Shown here: one piece after another, positions 48,441 through 60,310 of the stretch
Numbering within the stretch: the first letter of the stretch is position 1
Layout of the letters: the number at the start of each line of letters is the position of its first letter
Source of the DNA: Burkholderia pseudomultivorans
GTDB taxonomy: Bacteria > Pseudomonadota > Gammaproteobacteria > Burkholderiales > Burkholderiaceae
Assembly: GCF_001718415.1 (NCBI RefSeq)
Contig: NZ_CP013378.1
Coordinates: 3,596,001 to 3,660,000, forward strand
DNA: 64,000 nt
Direction: 5' to 3'
Made by a program: the position numbers and the translations under genes
The notes under the pieces: generated by a model
The model's input: the letters and a program-made list of their open reading frames with translations, nothing else
Told to the model about the DNA's origin: nothing
Database searches by the model: none

Positions 48441-49103
48441 TTAGAAAAGCGAGGCGAAAGGAGTCAGGATGGCGCTGACGACGTCGTAACCGATGTTGAC
48501 GAGCGGACGCAGCCAGAATTTCGTCAGCACGCCCGTCATGACCAGCACGAGGACGATGATGAAGCCGTACGGCTCGATGCGCGACAGCGCGATCGATTGC
48601 TTCGGCGGCAGCAGCGCCGCGAGCACGCGGCCGCCGTCGAGCGGCGGCAGCGGAAACAGGTTCAGCACGCCGAGCACGAGGTTGACGCTGACGCCGGCGA
48701 CCGCCATCCGCGTGAAGAACGGCTCGTCGACGCCCGCGGCGGCAAGCACGATGCTCAGCACGCCCCACACCAGCGCCTGCACGAAGTTGCAGCCCGGGCC
48801 GGCGAGCGACACCCACAGGCTGCCCCAGCGCGGATTGCGCAGGTTGCGGAACGCGACCGGCACCGGCTTCGCATAGCCGAACAGGAACGCGCCGCCGGTC
48901 AGGAAATACATTGCGAGCGGGATCGCGATCGTGCCCAGGGGATCGATGTGGCGCATCGGATTGAACGACACGCGCCCCATCATGTAGGCGGTGTTGTCGC
49001 CGAGCAGGCGGGCGGCGTAGCCGTGGGCGGCCTCGTGCAGCGTGATCGCGAAGATCACCGGCAGCGCGTAGACGGCGATGGTCTGTATCAGGGAAGCATC
49101 CAT
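48441..49103 (-). CDS. Site-2-protease-like membrane metalloprotease (M50)
   Basis: A 220-residue polytopic membrane protein of the short M50B group. The zinc motif HEAAH (His23, Glu24, His27) is in the first helix, and the third ligand is in NLFPLPPLDGGRV. About six membrane helices. There is no PDZ domain, so it is not RseP. Its substrate is unknown. It precedes trpS in the same run, a frequent neighbourhood in Burkholderiales. Confidence 0.9.
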   Translation of the reverse strand: MDASLIQTIAVYALPVIFAITLHEAAHGYAARLLGDNTAYMMGRVSFNPMRHIDPLGTIAIPLAMYFLTGGAFLFGYAKPVPVAFRNLRNPRWGSLWVSLAGPGCNFVQALVWGVLSIVLAAAGVDEPFFTRMAVAGVSVNLVLGVLNLFPLPPLDGGRVLAALLPPKQSIALSRIEPYGFIIVLVLVMTGVLTKFWLRPLVNIGYDVVSAILTPFASLF

Positions 49104-49150
49104 ATCGCGTTATTGTAACAAGCGCGCTCGCGCAAAAATGAACGGCACGC

Positions 49151-49783
49151 TCATGCAGCGGCAAGCCCGAACGGTTCGAGCGCGCCGCGCCCCGCGCGGA
49201 CGAGTTGCGGCTCGTCGCCGGTCAGGTCGATCACCGTCGACGGCTCGCGCGGGCAGGCGCCGCCGTCGATCACGAGGTCGACCTGCTTTTCGAGCCGCGC
49301 GCGAATTTCCTCCGGATCGTTGAGCGGCTCGTCGTCGGGCGGCAGGATCAGCGTCGTGCCGAGCAGCGGCTGGCCGAGCGCTTCCAGCAGCGCGAGCGTG
49401 ATCGCGTGGTCCGGCACGCGCAGGCCGATCGTCTTGCGCGATGGATGCGACAGCCGGCGCGGCACTTCCTTGGTCGCCTGCAGGATGAACACGTACGGGC
49501 CCGGCGTCACCGACTTGATCAGCCGGTACTGGCGATTGTCCACCATCGCGAAGTTCGCGAGTTCCGACAGGTCGCGCACCAGCAGCGACAGGTGCTGCTT
49601 CTCGTCGAGGCCGCGAATGCGGCGTACGCGCTCGACCGCGTCCTTGTCGTCGAGGTGGCAGGCGAGCGCGTAGCTCGAGTCGGTCGGCATCGCGATCACG
49701 CCGCCCTTGTTGACGATCTCCACGGCCTGCTTGATCAGGCGCGGCTGCGGATCGTCCGGATGAATCCTGAAGAACTGGGACAT
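49151..49783 (-). CDS. YciO/YrdC/Sua5-family protein
   Basis: A 210-residue protein of the threonylcarbamoyl-AMP synthase superfamily. The KxR/S-TxxN region is represented by ALACHLDDKDAVERVRRIRGL and KQHLSLLVRDLSEL, and the hydrophobic core by PGPYVFILQATKEVPRRL and IGLRVPDH. It resembles YciO more than TsaC, and YciO does not replace TsaC in E. coli, so a role in t6A synthesis is possible but unproven. It starts just downstream of the PHP phosphatase gene. Confidence 0.88.
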   Translation of the reverse strand: MSQFFRIHPDDPQPRLIKQAVEIVNKGGVIAMPTDSSYALACHLDDKDAVERVRRIRGLDEKQHLSLLVRDLSELANFAMVDNRQYRLIKSVTPGPYVFILQATKEVPRRLSHPSRKTIGLRVPDHAITLALLEALGQPLLGTTLILPPDDEPLNDPEEIRARLEKQVDLVIDGGACPREPSTVIDLTGDEPQLVRAGRGALEPFGLAAA

Positions 49784-49855
49784 GGGGACAGATAAAGGAG
49801 GAAGGATCGAATGGGCGTGCCGGCGCTCACGCGGGCGGCGGACCGCCGCGCAGCG

Positions 49856-50695
49856 TCAGAGCCAGCGCTCCCAGACCGGTTTCAGGCCCGACGGCAGCGG
49901 CGGCAGGCTGCCGAGCTCGACGCGGCCCTCGCCGGGCGCGTGGAAGTCCGAGCCGCGCGACGCCTCGAAACCGAAGCGGCGCGCGACGTCCGCGTATTCG
50001 CGGTACTGGTCCGGCGTGTGGCTGCCCGTCACGACCTCGATCGCGCGGCCGCCGAGATCGATGAACTCGCCGAAGAACGCGTCGAATTCGACCGGCGTAT
50101 AGCGGTAGCGGCCCGGATGCGCGACCACGGCCTCGCCGCCCGCGCCGCGAATCCATTGCACGGCGTCGGACAGCGTCGCCCAGCGGTGCGGGACGAAGCC
50201 GGGCTTGCCGTCGCCGAGCAGGCGATCGAACACGTCGGTGGTCGATTCCGCATAGCCGTTCTCGACCAGGAAGCGTGCGAAGTGCGTGCGCGAGATCAGG
50301 TCCGGATTCGACACGTACTTCAGCGCGCCTTCGTACGCGCCGGCAATGCCGAGCGTCGCAAGCTGCGCGCCGATCGCCTGCGCGCGCGCCGCGCGGCCGT
50401 GGCGCGTGCGATACAGGCCGTCGACGAGCACCGGGTTCGCCGGATCGATGTTCAGGCCGACGATGTGCACGGTGCGCGACGCCCACGTGACCGAAATCTC
50501 GACGCCGCTCAGGTAGCGCATGCCGAGTGCTTCCGCTTCCGCGCGCGCGGCTGCCTGGCCGCCGACCTCGTCGTGGTCGGTCAGCGCCCAGAGGGTCACG
50601 CCGCCGGCCTGGGCGCGGCGCGCGACGTCGGCGGGCGACAGCAGTCCGTCGGAAACATTCGAATGGCAGTGGAGATCGGCGTTCATTGTCGGCAT
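49856..50695 (-). CDS. PHP-domain phosphoesterase (RNase AM / TrpH-like)
   Basis: A 279-residue metal-dependent phosphoesterase of the PHP family, similar to 3',5'-nucleoside bisphosphate phosphatase/RNase AM. Metal motifs in order are DLHCHSNVSDG, ALTDHDEVGG, GVEISVTW, the His of VVAHPGRYR, and GSDFHAPGE near the end. It has the inserted beta-alpha region (about 100-190) of this family. The start is ATG 50695; an inner ATG three codons on is also possible. Confidence 0.9.
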   Translation of the reverse strand: MPTMNADLHCHSNVSDGLLSPADVARRAQAGGVTLWALTDHDEVGGQAAARAEAEALGMRYLSGVEISVTWASRTVHIVGLNIDPANPVLVDGLYRTRHGRAARAQAIGAQLATLGIAGAYEGALKYVSNPDLISRTHFARFLVENGYAESTTDVFDRLLGDGKPGFVPHRWATLSDAVQWIRGAGGEAVVAHPGRYRYTPVEFDAFFGEFIDLGGRAIEVVTGSHTPDQYREYADVARRFGFEASRGSDFHAPGEGRVELGSLPPLPSGLKPVWERWL

Positions 50696-50757
50696 GGCAG
50701 GTGAAGCTTCATTCTACTGCAATGCGGCAATCGCGCCGGCCGCCTGCCCCGCCGGGC

Positions 50758-51648
50758 CTACGCGCAGAACGCCTCGATCAGCGCCGCGATCTGCTCGGGC
50801 TGGTCGTGATGCACCATGTGGCCGGCATCCTCGACGAGCTTCTCGCGCCAGTCCGGGAACGCGGCGAAGCGCGCCTTGAATTCCGGCAGCGGGATGTCGC
50901 CGGCGATCTGTGCGAGCGTCGGCGAATTGACGGCCTCGACGTGCAGCACCTTCGCGCGCACCTTCGCCCATACGGCCATCACTTCGTCGAGCCGGTACAG
51001 CAGCGGGCCCGGCATCTTGTGCGCGGGATCCGCGAGCAGATGATAGAGGCCGTCGTCGCCGCGCTTCGACCAGTGCGCGGCCAGGAACGCCGCGCGGCGC
51101 GGGTCGAGCCGCGGGTTGGTCTTCGTCAGGCGCGCCGCGACGTCGTCGAGCGACGCATACGCGCGCAGCGCAGGCGGCTCGCGCAGCTCGTCGAGCCAGC
51201 CGCGCAGCCGGCGCGGCGCCTGTTCGGCACGCGCGGGCGCCAGCCCGAAGCCTTCCAGATCGACCACGCGCCGCACGCGCTCCGGCCGCGCGCCCGCATA
51301 CAGGCACACGACGTTCGCGCCCATGCTGTGGCCGACCAGGTTCACCTCGCCGGTCGGCGCATAGTGGTCGACCAGCGCATCGAGATCGCCGAGGTAGTCG
51401 TGGAACCAGTAGTGGCCCCCGCCCTGCCGCGCGACCGGCCAGTCGGACAGCCCGAAGCCGCGCGCGTCCGGTGCGATCACCTGCCAGTCGCCGGCGAGCG
51501 CATCGACGACGAACTGGAACGACGCGGCGACGTCCATCCAGCCGTGCAGCATGAACAGCGTCGGCGCGTCGGGCCGGCCCCAGCGCCGCACATGCAGCCG
51601 GACGCCGCGCACCGTGACGAAATCGGAAACAGAACTCGAGGCATTCAT
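50758..51648 (-). CDS. Alpha/beta-fold hydrolase
   Basis: A 296-residue alpha/beta hydrolase. The oxyanion HG is in FMLHGWMD, the nucleophile Ser in GHSMGANV, the catalytic Asp near FPDW, and the His in DAGHMVHHDQPEQI, so the triad is complete. A cap domain lies between about 150 and 230. No signal peptide. Substrate unknown. I chose ATG 51648; an upstream frame extends without features. It ends 62 bp before the PHP gene. Confidence 0.87.
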   Translation of the reverse strand: MNASSSVSDFVTVRGVRLHVRRWGRPDAPTLFMLHGWMDVAASFQFVVDALAGDWQVIAPDARGFGLSDWPVARQGGGHYWFHDYLGDLDALVDHYAPTGEVNLVGHSMGANVVCLYAGARPERVRRVVDLEGFGLAPARAEQAPRRLRGWLDELREPPALRAYASLDDVAARLTKTNPRLDPRRAAFLAAHWSKRGDDGLYHLLADPAHKMPGPLLYRLDEVMAVWAKVRAKVLHVEAVNSPTLAQIAGDIPLPEFKARFAAFPDWREKLVEDAGHMVHHDQPEQIAALIEAFCA

Positions 51649-51783
51649 TGCAGCCGCCAGAAAAAAGAATGGTCGTTCGATTATAGCGGCGGCGCCCTCG
51701 TCGCGGCGGACCGCGCGGCGAGGCACCTCTCTAGCGCCGGCGCCGCGCAGCATTCCGGATCGGCGCTGCCCCGGACCGCTGGC

Positions 51784-52638
51784 TCAGCCTTGCTCCGCGC
51801 GCCCGTCCGCCCCGTCCTGCGCGGCCAGTTCGTCGAGTTCGGCCGGTTCGAACCCGGCGCTGCGCCGCGCATCGAAATTGAACGGGCCGCGCAGGCGCGG
51901 CGCCCGATACTGCTCGGCCAGCTCGCGGTAAGTCGGCACGGGATCGCGACCGGCCAGGTCGCACAGATACCGGAACCAGTGGTTGCCGATCGCGACATGG
52001 CCGATCTCGTCGCGCAGGATCACGTCGAGAATCGCCGCCGACGCGTCGTCGCCGGCCTGCGCAAGCCTGGCGCGGATCGGCGGCGACGCGTCGAGCCCGC
52101 GCGCCTCGAGCGTGCGCGGCACCAGCGCCATGCGCGCGAGCACGTCGTCGCGGGTTCGCTCGCACATCTCCCAGAGTCCGTTGTGCGCGGGAAAATCGCC
52201 GTAAACGTGGCCGAACGCCGCCAGCCGCTCGGCCAGCAGCGTGAAGTGATACGCCTCTTCGGCGGCGACCTTCAGCCAGTCCGCATAGAACGCCTCAGGC
52301 AGGCCCGCGAAGCGCCACACCGCGTCGAGCGCCAGATTGATCGCATTGAACTCGATATGCGCGAGCGCGTGGAGCAGCACCGCGCGCCCCTCGGGCGAGC
52401 GCATGCTGCGCCGCTCGAGCTGGCGCGGCTCGACGAGCACGGGACGCGCCGGGCGCCCGGGCAGGTCGGCCGGCTCGGCCAGCTCGAGGGGCGGCGCGAT
52501 CGCGGCCTGCCCGGCCAGCAGCGCGTCGTAAAGCGCACGCACCTGCGCCGCCTTGCCGGCCGGCTCGGGCTCGCGCAGCGCGTCGAGCGCGGCGCGGCGC
52601 ACGCAGGCCTGCGCGTCGAGGGAAGAAGAAGACACCAT
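51784..52638 (-). CDS. DUF455 ferritin-like protein
   Basis: A 284-residue protein of the DUF455 family, a ferritin-like four-helix bundle. Likely di-iron ligands are the Glu/His in LAHIEFNAINLALD, AAEEAYHFTLL, and ILRDEIGHVAIGNHWF, an E-(ExxH)2-like pattern that resembles MiaE-type tRNA hydroxylases. The activity is not established. I chose ATG 52638 (MVSSSSLDA), with GGTGA just upstream; a start at 52668 is possible. It is divergent from the gamma carbonic anhydrase gene. Confidence 0.82.
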   Translation of the reverse strand: MVSSSSLDAQACVRRAALDALREPEPAGKAAQVRALYDALLAGQAAIAPPLELAEPADLPGRPARPVLVEPRQLERRSMRSPEGRAVLLHALAHIEFNAINLALDAVWRFAGLPEAFYADWLKVAAEEAYHFTLLAERLAAFGHVYGDFPAHNGLWEMCERTRDDVLARMALVPRTLEARGLDASPPIRARLAQAGDDASAAILDVILRDEIGHVAIGNHWFRYLCDLAGRDPVPTYRELAEQYRAPRLRGPFNFDARRSAGFEPAELDELAAQDGADGRAEQG

Positions 52639-52782
52639 ATTCACCAGCGGGAACGCCGCCGCGCGCATCGCGGGAGCGCATGCACGCGACGGTTTACAAT
52701 ACGTGTTTTCGCCACGGCGCGGCGCGCCCGGCAACGCGCCATTTTACCGGCGCCCATCATCGAAAGAGACCAAGGAGACTCC

Positions 52783-53307
52783 GTGACGATCTACAAGCTG
52801 GGCGATACGGCCCCGACGATTCACGAAAGCGTGTTCGTCGCCGATACGGCGGCCATCATCGGCAAAGTCGTGCTCGAAGAGAACGCGAGCGTCTGGTTCG
52901 GCGCGACGATTCGCGGCGACAACGAGACGATCGCCGTCGGTGCGGGCAGCAACGTCCAGGAAGGCGCGGTGCTGCATACCGATCCCGGCTATCCGCTGAC
53001 GATTGCCGAAAACGTGACGATCGGGCACCAGGCGATGCTGCACGGCTGCACGATCGGCGAGGGTTCGCTGATCGGCATCCAGGCCGTGGTCTTGAATGGT
53101 GCGGTCATCGGCCGCAACTGTCTGGTCGGTGCCGGCGCGGTCGTGACGGAAGGCAAGACGTTCCCGGACAACTCGCTGATTCTCGGCGCACCGGCGAAAG
53201 TCGTGCGCGAGCTGTCGGCCGACGACATTGCGCGGCTGCGCGCGAACGCGAAGACCTATGTCGAGCGACGCGCGCATTTCAAGGAGCAACTCGTGCGGAT
53301 CGGGTGA
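52783..53307 (+). CDS. Gamma-class carbonic anhydrase family protein
   Basis: A 174-residue left-handed beta-helix protein of the YrdA/CaiE group. Metal ligands by position are His65 (VLHTDPG), His82 and His87 (GHQAMLHGCTIG). Isoleucine-patch hexapeptides run through the protein, and a C-terminal helix packs on the side. The start is GTG 52783 with AAGGAG 5 nt upstream. Whether it has carbonic anhydrase activity varies in the group. hslO starts 25 bp downstream. Confidence 0.92.
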   Translation: MTIYKLGDTAPTIHESVFVADTAAIIGKVVLEENASVWFGATIRGDNETIAVGAGSNVQEGAVLHTDPGYPLTIAENVTIGHQAMLHGCTIGEGSLIGIQAVVLNGAVIGRNCLVGAGAVVTEGKTFPDNSLILGAPAKVVRELSADDIARLRANAKTYVERRAHFKEQLVRIG

Positions 53308-53332
53308 TCCGCGCGGATTTCAAGGAAGAAGA

Positions 53333-54283
53333 GTGAGCGACCAGTTACAGAAATTCATGTTCAATGCGGCGCCCGTGCGCGGCGAGATCGTTTCGCTGCG
53401 CAACACGTGGCAGGAAGTGCTCGTCCGCCGCGACTACCCTGCCCCGGTGCGCACGGTGCTCGGCGAGATGATGGCCGCGTGCGCGCTGCTGTCCGCGAAC
53501 CTGAAATTCAACGGCACCCTCATCATGCAGATCTTCGGCGACGGGCCGGTGAAGATGCTGGTCGTCCAGTGCGGCTCGGATCTGTCGATGCGGGCCACCG
53601 CGAAGTTCTCCGGCGAGGCGGCGCAGACGATCGGCGACGACACGAGCTTCGCGGCGCTCGTCAACGCGAGCGGGCACGGCCGCTGCGTGATCACGCTCGA
53701 CCCGTCCGACAAGCTGCCGGGCCAGCAACCGTACCAGGGCATCGTGCCGCTGAACGGCGTCGACGGCCCGCTCGAATCGGTCTCGCAGGTGCTCGAGCAA
53801 TACATGCATCACTCGGAGCAGCTCGATACGCGGCTGTGGCTCGCGGCCGATCGCGAGCGCGCGGTCGGCATGCTGCTGCAGAAGCTGCCGGGCGACGGCG
53901 GCATCGTGCCGCGCAATGCCGAGACGGACACCGACACGTGGGAACGCGTGTGCACGCTCGGCGGCACGCTGTCCGCGCGCGAACTGCTCGAGGTCGAGCC
54001 GGAGGTCGTGTTCCGCCGGCTGTTCTGGCAGGAAAACGTGCAGCACTTCGAACCGGCCGTCACGCGCTTCCAGTGCTCGTGCTCGCGCGAGAAGGTCGGC
54101 GCGATGCTGCGCATGCTCGGCCGCGACGAAGTCGACAGCGTGATCGTCGAGCGCGGCCATGTCGAGATCCACTGCGAGTTCTGCAACCAGCGCTACGAAT
54201 TCGATCCCGTCGACGTCGCGCAGTTGTTCGCGGCCCCCGAGCTCGCCAGCGGCCTCACGCCCGCCGCCGGGCAGCATCACTGA
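53333..54283 (+). CDS. hslO: Redox-regulated chaperone Hsp33
   Basis: Holdase activated by oxidation, 316 residues. The zinc/redox switch has four Cys: Cys248-x-Cys250 and Cys281-x-x-Cys284, all present. The N-terminal core has the conserved FMFNAAPVRGEIV and FGDGPVKMLVVQC segments. The start is GTG 53333 with AAGGAAG upstream; no in-frame ATG fits the conserved N-terminus. It is probably co-transcribed with the gamma carbonic anhydrase gene, 25 bp away. Confidence 0.95.
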   Translation: MSDQLQKFMFNAAPVRGEIVSLRNTWQEVLVRRDYPAPVRTVLGEMMAACALLSANLKFNGTLIMQIFGDGPVKMLVVQCGSDLSMRATAKFSGEAAQTIGDDTSFAALVNASGHGRCVITLDPSDKLPGQQPYQGIVPLNGVDGPLESVSQVLEQYMHHSEQLDTRLWLAADRERAVGMLLQKLPGDGGIVPRNAETDTDTWERVCTLGGTLSARELLEVEPEVVFRRLFWQENVQHFEPAVTRFQCSCSREKVGAMLRMLGRDEVDSVIVERGHVEIHCEFCNQRYEFDPVDVAQLFAAPELASGLTPAAGQHH

Positions 54284-54409
54284 GCCGCGCGCCCGCGCAT
54301 GCACCATGCGCGGGCGCATAATGATGTACGAGCGCCGCACGCGCTGCGCCACGGCTACAGCCGTCGGCGCCAGCCGTTTCCCGCCGTCGGCGCGCCGCAG
54401 GAGAAATTC

Positions 54410-54760
54410 ATGAATCGCCCGTTCCGCACCATCGTCCTGACGAGCGTCGCCGCCGGTACGCTCGTGCTTGCCGGCTGCGCGGTGCAGCCGTCGTCCACGA
54501 TCCTGAGCCGCCTGCCGGAGCCGGGCGCATCGGGCGGCCAGCCGCCCGCGCTGTCGGCCGCCGAGCGCAAGCGCTACGACGAGATCGACCGGCAGGTGCT
54601 GCGCGACCAGAACAATGCGATGGCGGCCGAAGCCGCCGCGCGCGCGTGGTCGTACTATGCGCCGCCGCCGGTGACCGTCTACGGCGGGTATTACGGCGGC
54701 GGATGGGGAAATCGCTGGGGCACGGGCATCAGCTACGGCTACCCGGGCTGGTGGTGGTGA
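54410..54760 (+). CDS. Small lipoprotein with aromatic Gly-rich C-terminus
   Basis: A 116-residue lipoprotein of unknown function. The lipobox is LAGC with Cys at about residue 23. Then follow a Pro/Ser/Gly linker, a short charged helix (SAAERKRYDEIDRQVLRDQN), and a C-terminal Tyr/Gly/Trp-rich region (VYGGYYGGGWGNRW) ending in WWW. CAGGAG lies 7 nt before ATG 54410. It follows hslO by 126 bp and ends at a strong bidirectional terminator. The aromatic tail suggests membrane or glycan contact, which is inference only. Confidence 0.8.
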   Translation: MNRPFRTIVLTSVAAGTLVLAGCAVQPSSTILSRLPEPGASGGQPPALSAAERKRYDEIDRQVLRDQNNAMAAEAAARAWSYYAPPPVTVYGGYYGGGWGNRWGTGISYGYPGWWW

Positions 54761-54791
54761 CGCGCCGCCGATTGACGACTCGCAGGAAATA

Positions 54792-54819
54792 AAAAAGCGC
54801 GGCATTTCCCGCGCTTTTT
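54792..54819. terminator. Bidirectional intrinsic terminator
   Basis: A stem AAAAAGCGCGG/CCGCGCTTTTT with a 6-nt loop, between the convergent lipoprotein gene and ftsB. Confidence 0.9.
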
Positions 54820-54841
54820 CAATTCAACCGGTTCGTCGCGC

Positions 54842-55267
54842 TCAGTGATGCGCGGCCTTGCCCTTGTCGCCGCCGTGATGGCGCGACGGCTTCGCGATCG
54901 ACTGCGGATTCGGCACGACGCGTACCGGCGCCGCGGAGACCACACCGCGCGTCGACGTGTTCGACGGCGCATTGTTCACGGGCGCGGCGGGCGCATTCGG
55001 CGACACGAACTGCACGAATACTTCGCCTTCCTTCACCATGCCCATCTCGTAGCGCGCACGCTCCTCGATGGCGGCGGTGCCGCTTTGCAGATCCTGCACT
55101 TCGCCCGCAATCCGCTCGTTGCGCAGCTTTTCATCGGCATTCTTCTGGAGCTGATCGCCGAGCTGCTGACGCAATTCGTGCACCCGCAACCAGCCGCCGT
55201 GTCCCCACCATAGGGGGTACTGAATGAGCGCCAGCAAGGCAATCAGGACGACAGTGACAAGCCGCAT
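54842..55267 (-). CDS. ftsB: Cell division protein FtsB with extended C-terminus
   Basis: Bitopic membrane protein that joins FtsL and FtsQ at the division septum. The 141-residue protein has the membrane segment at 2-20 ([17 protein letters not shown]), then a coiled coil ([25 protein letters not shown], in parts), and [19 protein letters not shown], the FtsB-type end. The C-terminal 45 residues are extra compared with E. coli FtsB (103 aa): Asn/Pro/Ala/Val-rich and ending [12 protein letters not shown]. It follows eno by 83 bp, the same order as in E. coli and many betaproteobacteria. Confidence 0.9.
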   Translation of the reverse strand: MRLVTVVLIALLALIQYPLWWGHGGWLRVHELRQQLGDQLQKNADEKLRNERIAGEVQDLQSGTAAIEERARYEMGMVKEGEVFVQFVSPNAPAAPVNNAPSNTSTRGVVSAAPVRVVPNPQSIAKPSRHHGGDKGKAAHH

Positions 55268-55290
55268 GTAAGAGACGCAGATATAAGAAG

Positions 55291-55322
55291 CGCCGCTCCG
55301 CGCATCGTGGCACAGAGCGGCG
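55291..55322 (-). terminator. Possible eno terminator
   Basis: An 8-bp stem CGCCGCTC/GAGCGGCG with a 16-nt loop, followed on the minus strand by CTTCTTATAT. It lies 29 bp past the eno stop and just before ftsB. A weak or partial terminator. Confidence 0.4.
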
Positions 55323-55350
55323 TCGATATGACGAACCCGATAGTAGCGCG

Positions 55351-56664
<1,314 letters not shown>

Positions 56665-56670
56665 TCAAAC

Positions 56671-56725
56671 TGCGGCGGCTCGCGCGTCAATACCGCTTTC
56701 GCTACTGACGCGCGAAGCCGCCGCA
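56671..56725 (-). repeat. Very stable stem-loop between kdsA and eno
   Basis: The left arm TGCGGCGGCTCGCGCGTCA (56671-56689) pairs with the right arm (56706-56725), giving 19 base pairs with one bulged base and a 16-nt loop. The minus-strand side after it has only a TTT, so it is not a classic terminator. It could end kdsA mRNA partly, or stabilise or process the transcript. Confidence 0.7.
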
Positions 56726-56740
56726 AGGTTCATTCGGTCT

Positions 56741-59304
<2,564 letters not shown>

Positions 59305-59375
59305 TCAGCAATTGACGCGATGATCGCGCCCCTTCGCGCTGTGCCGCGCCGGCCGTGCGCGCCGCGCGCAACCGG

Positions 59376-60206
59376 TCACGCGCGCTTCGCGAGCGGCACC
59401 GCGCTTTCGGCCGCGCGCAGCGAATTCAGCATCCGCTGCAATGCCCGGGCGGTCTCGACCGGCCGCTCCATCGGAAACAGGTGGCTGCCTTCGAGCCATT
59501 CGATGCGGCCGCGCGACGCCCGCCGCGTCGCCTCGAGACCGACCTGCCGCACCTCGCGCGAACGCGTGCCGGCCAGAAAGCCGAGCGGCACCGGCGCGCC
59601 GTGCGCGAGCCGCGGGCCGAGCGTGTGCGGCAGCGTCCGGTAGATCAGGTATTCGACCTGCCGGTCGAACGCGAGCGCGCGCTCGCCGTCGGCGCCCGCC
59701 TGCGGAATCCCGTAGTCGATGTAGTCGGCGAGCATCCGCTCGTCCCAGCGCGCGAATGCGGGCTTCTCGCGGAAATGCCGCCACGCTTCGTCGCGGCTCG
59801 CCCAGCGCGTGCGCCGGTTGCGTGTCGCGGCGGCCGGCGACAGCCGCTCGTCGAGCCCCGCCCACTGGCTTGCGCGCAGCGCGCCGGCGCGCCAGCCCGC
59901 GATGATCGGCGAATCGAGCATCACGACGCCGCGCACCCATTGCGGTTTCCTCAGCGCGGCCATCAACGACAGGTAGCCGCCGAGCGAATGGCCGACCAGC
60001 CACACCGGGCGCTCGTAGCGGCTGCCGATGTCGTCGAGCAGCTGCTCGACCAGATGCGGCCAGTCGCGCGTCACCGGATAGCGGCGATCGTGGCCGATCC
60101 GCTCGATGTAGCGCAGCTCGTAGTCGTCGGCCAGCTCGGCGAAGATCGTCCGGTACGTCGACGCCGGAAAACCGTTCGCGTGAGAGAAATGCAGGATGTC
60201 CTTCAA
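59376..60206 (-). CDS. Alpha/beta hydrolase with TTG start
   Basis: A 276-residue alpha/beta hydrolase. HANGFPAST supplies the oxyanion region, the nucleophile Ser is in LVGHSLGGYLS, and the final His lies in EGSHLFPMERP; the acidic member is probably in the region before it. The coding frame has no ATG or GTG at the conserved N-terminus. TTG 60206 with GGAGG about 10 nt upstream is the best start and gives a normal family length. Longer in-frame extension upstream belongs to other frames of comEC. It lies between comEC and pyrG; substrate unknown. Confidence 0.82.
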   Translation of the reverse strand: MKDILHFSHANGFPASTYRTIFAELADDYELRYIERIGHDRRYPVTRDWPHLVEQLLDDIGSRYERPVWLVGHSLGGYLSLMAALRKPQWVRGVVMLDSPIIAGWRAGALRASQWAGLDERLSPAAATRNRRTRWASRDEAWRHFREKPAFARWDERMLADYIDYGIPQAGADGERALAFDRQVEYLIYRTLPHTLGPRLAHGAPVPLGFLAGTRSREVRQVGLEATRRASRGRIEWLEGSHLFPMERPVETARALQRMLNSLRAAESAVPLAKRA

Positions 60207-60310
60207 ACGCCGATGCCTCCGTGGTCTTGTCGAACCGGGCGGGCGCCTGCCCGGTTTCCTTGCCCTGCGCCGGGGCGCGCCGACATCGCTGCGGCCCGAC
60301 GCCCGCCCGC

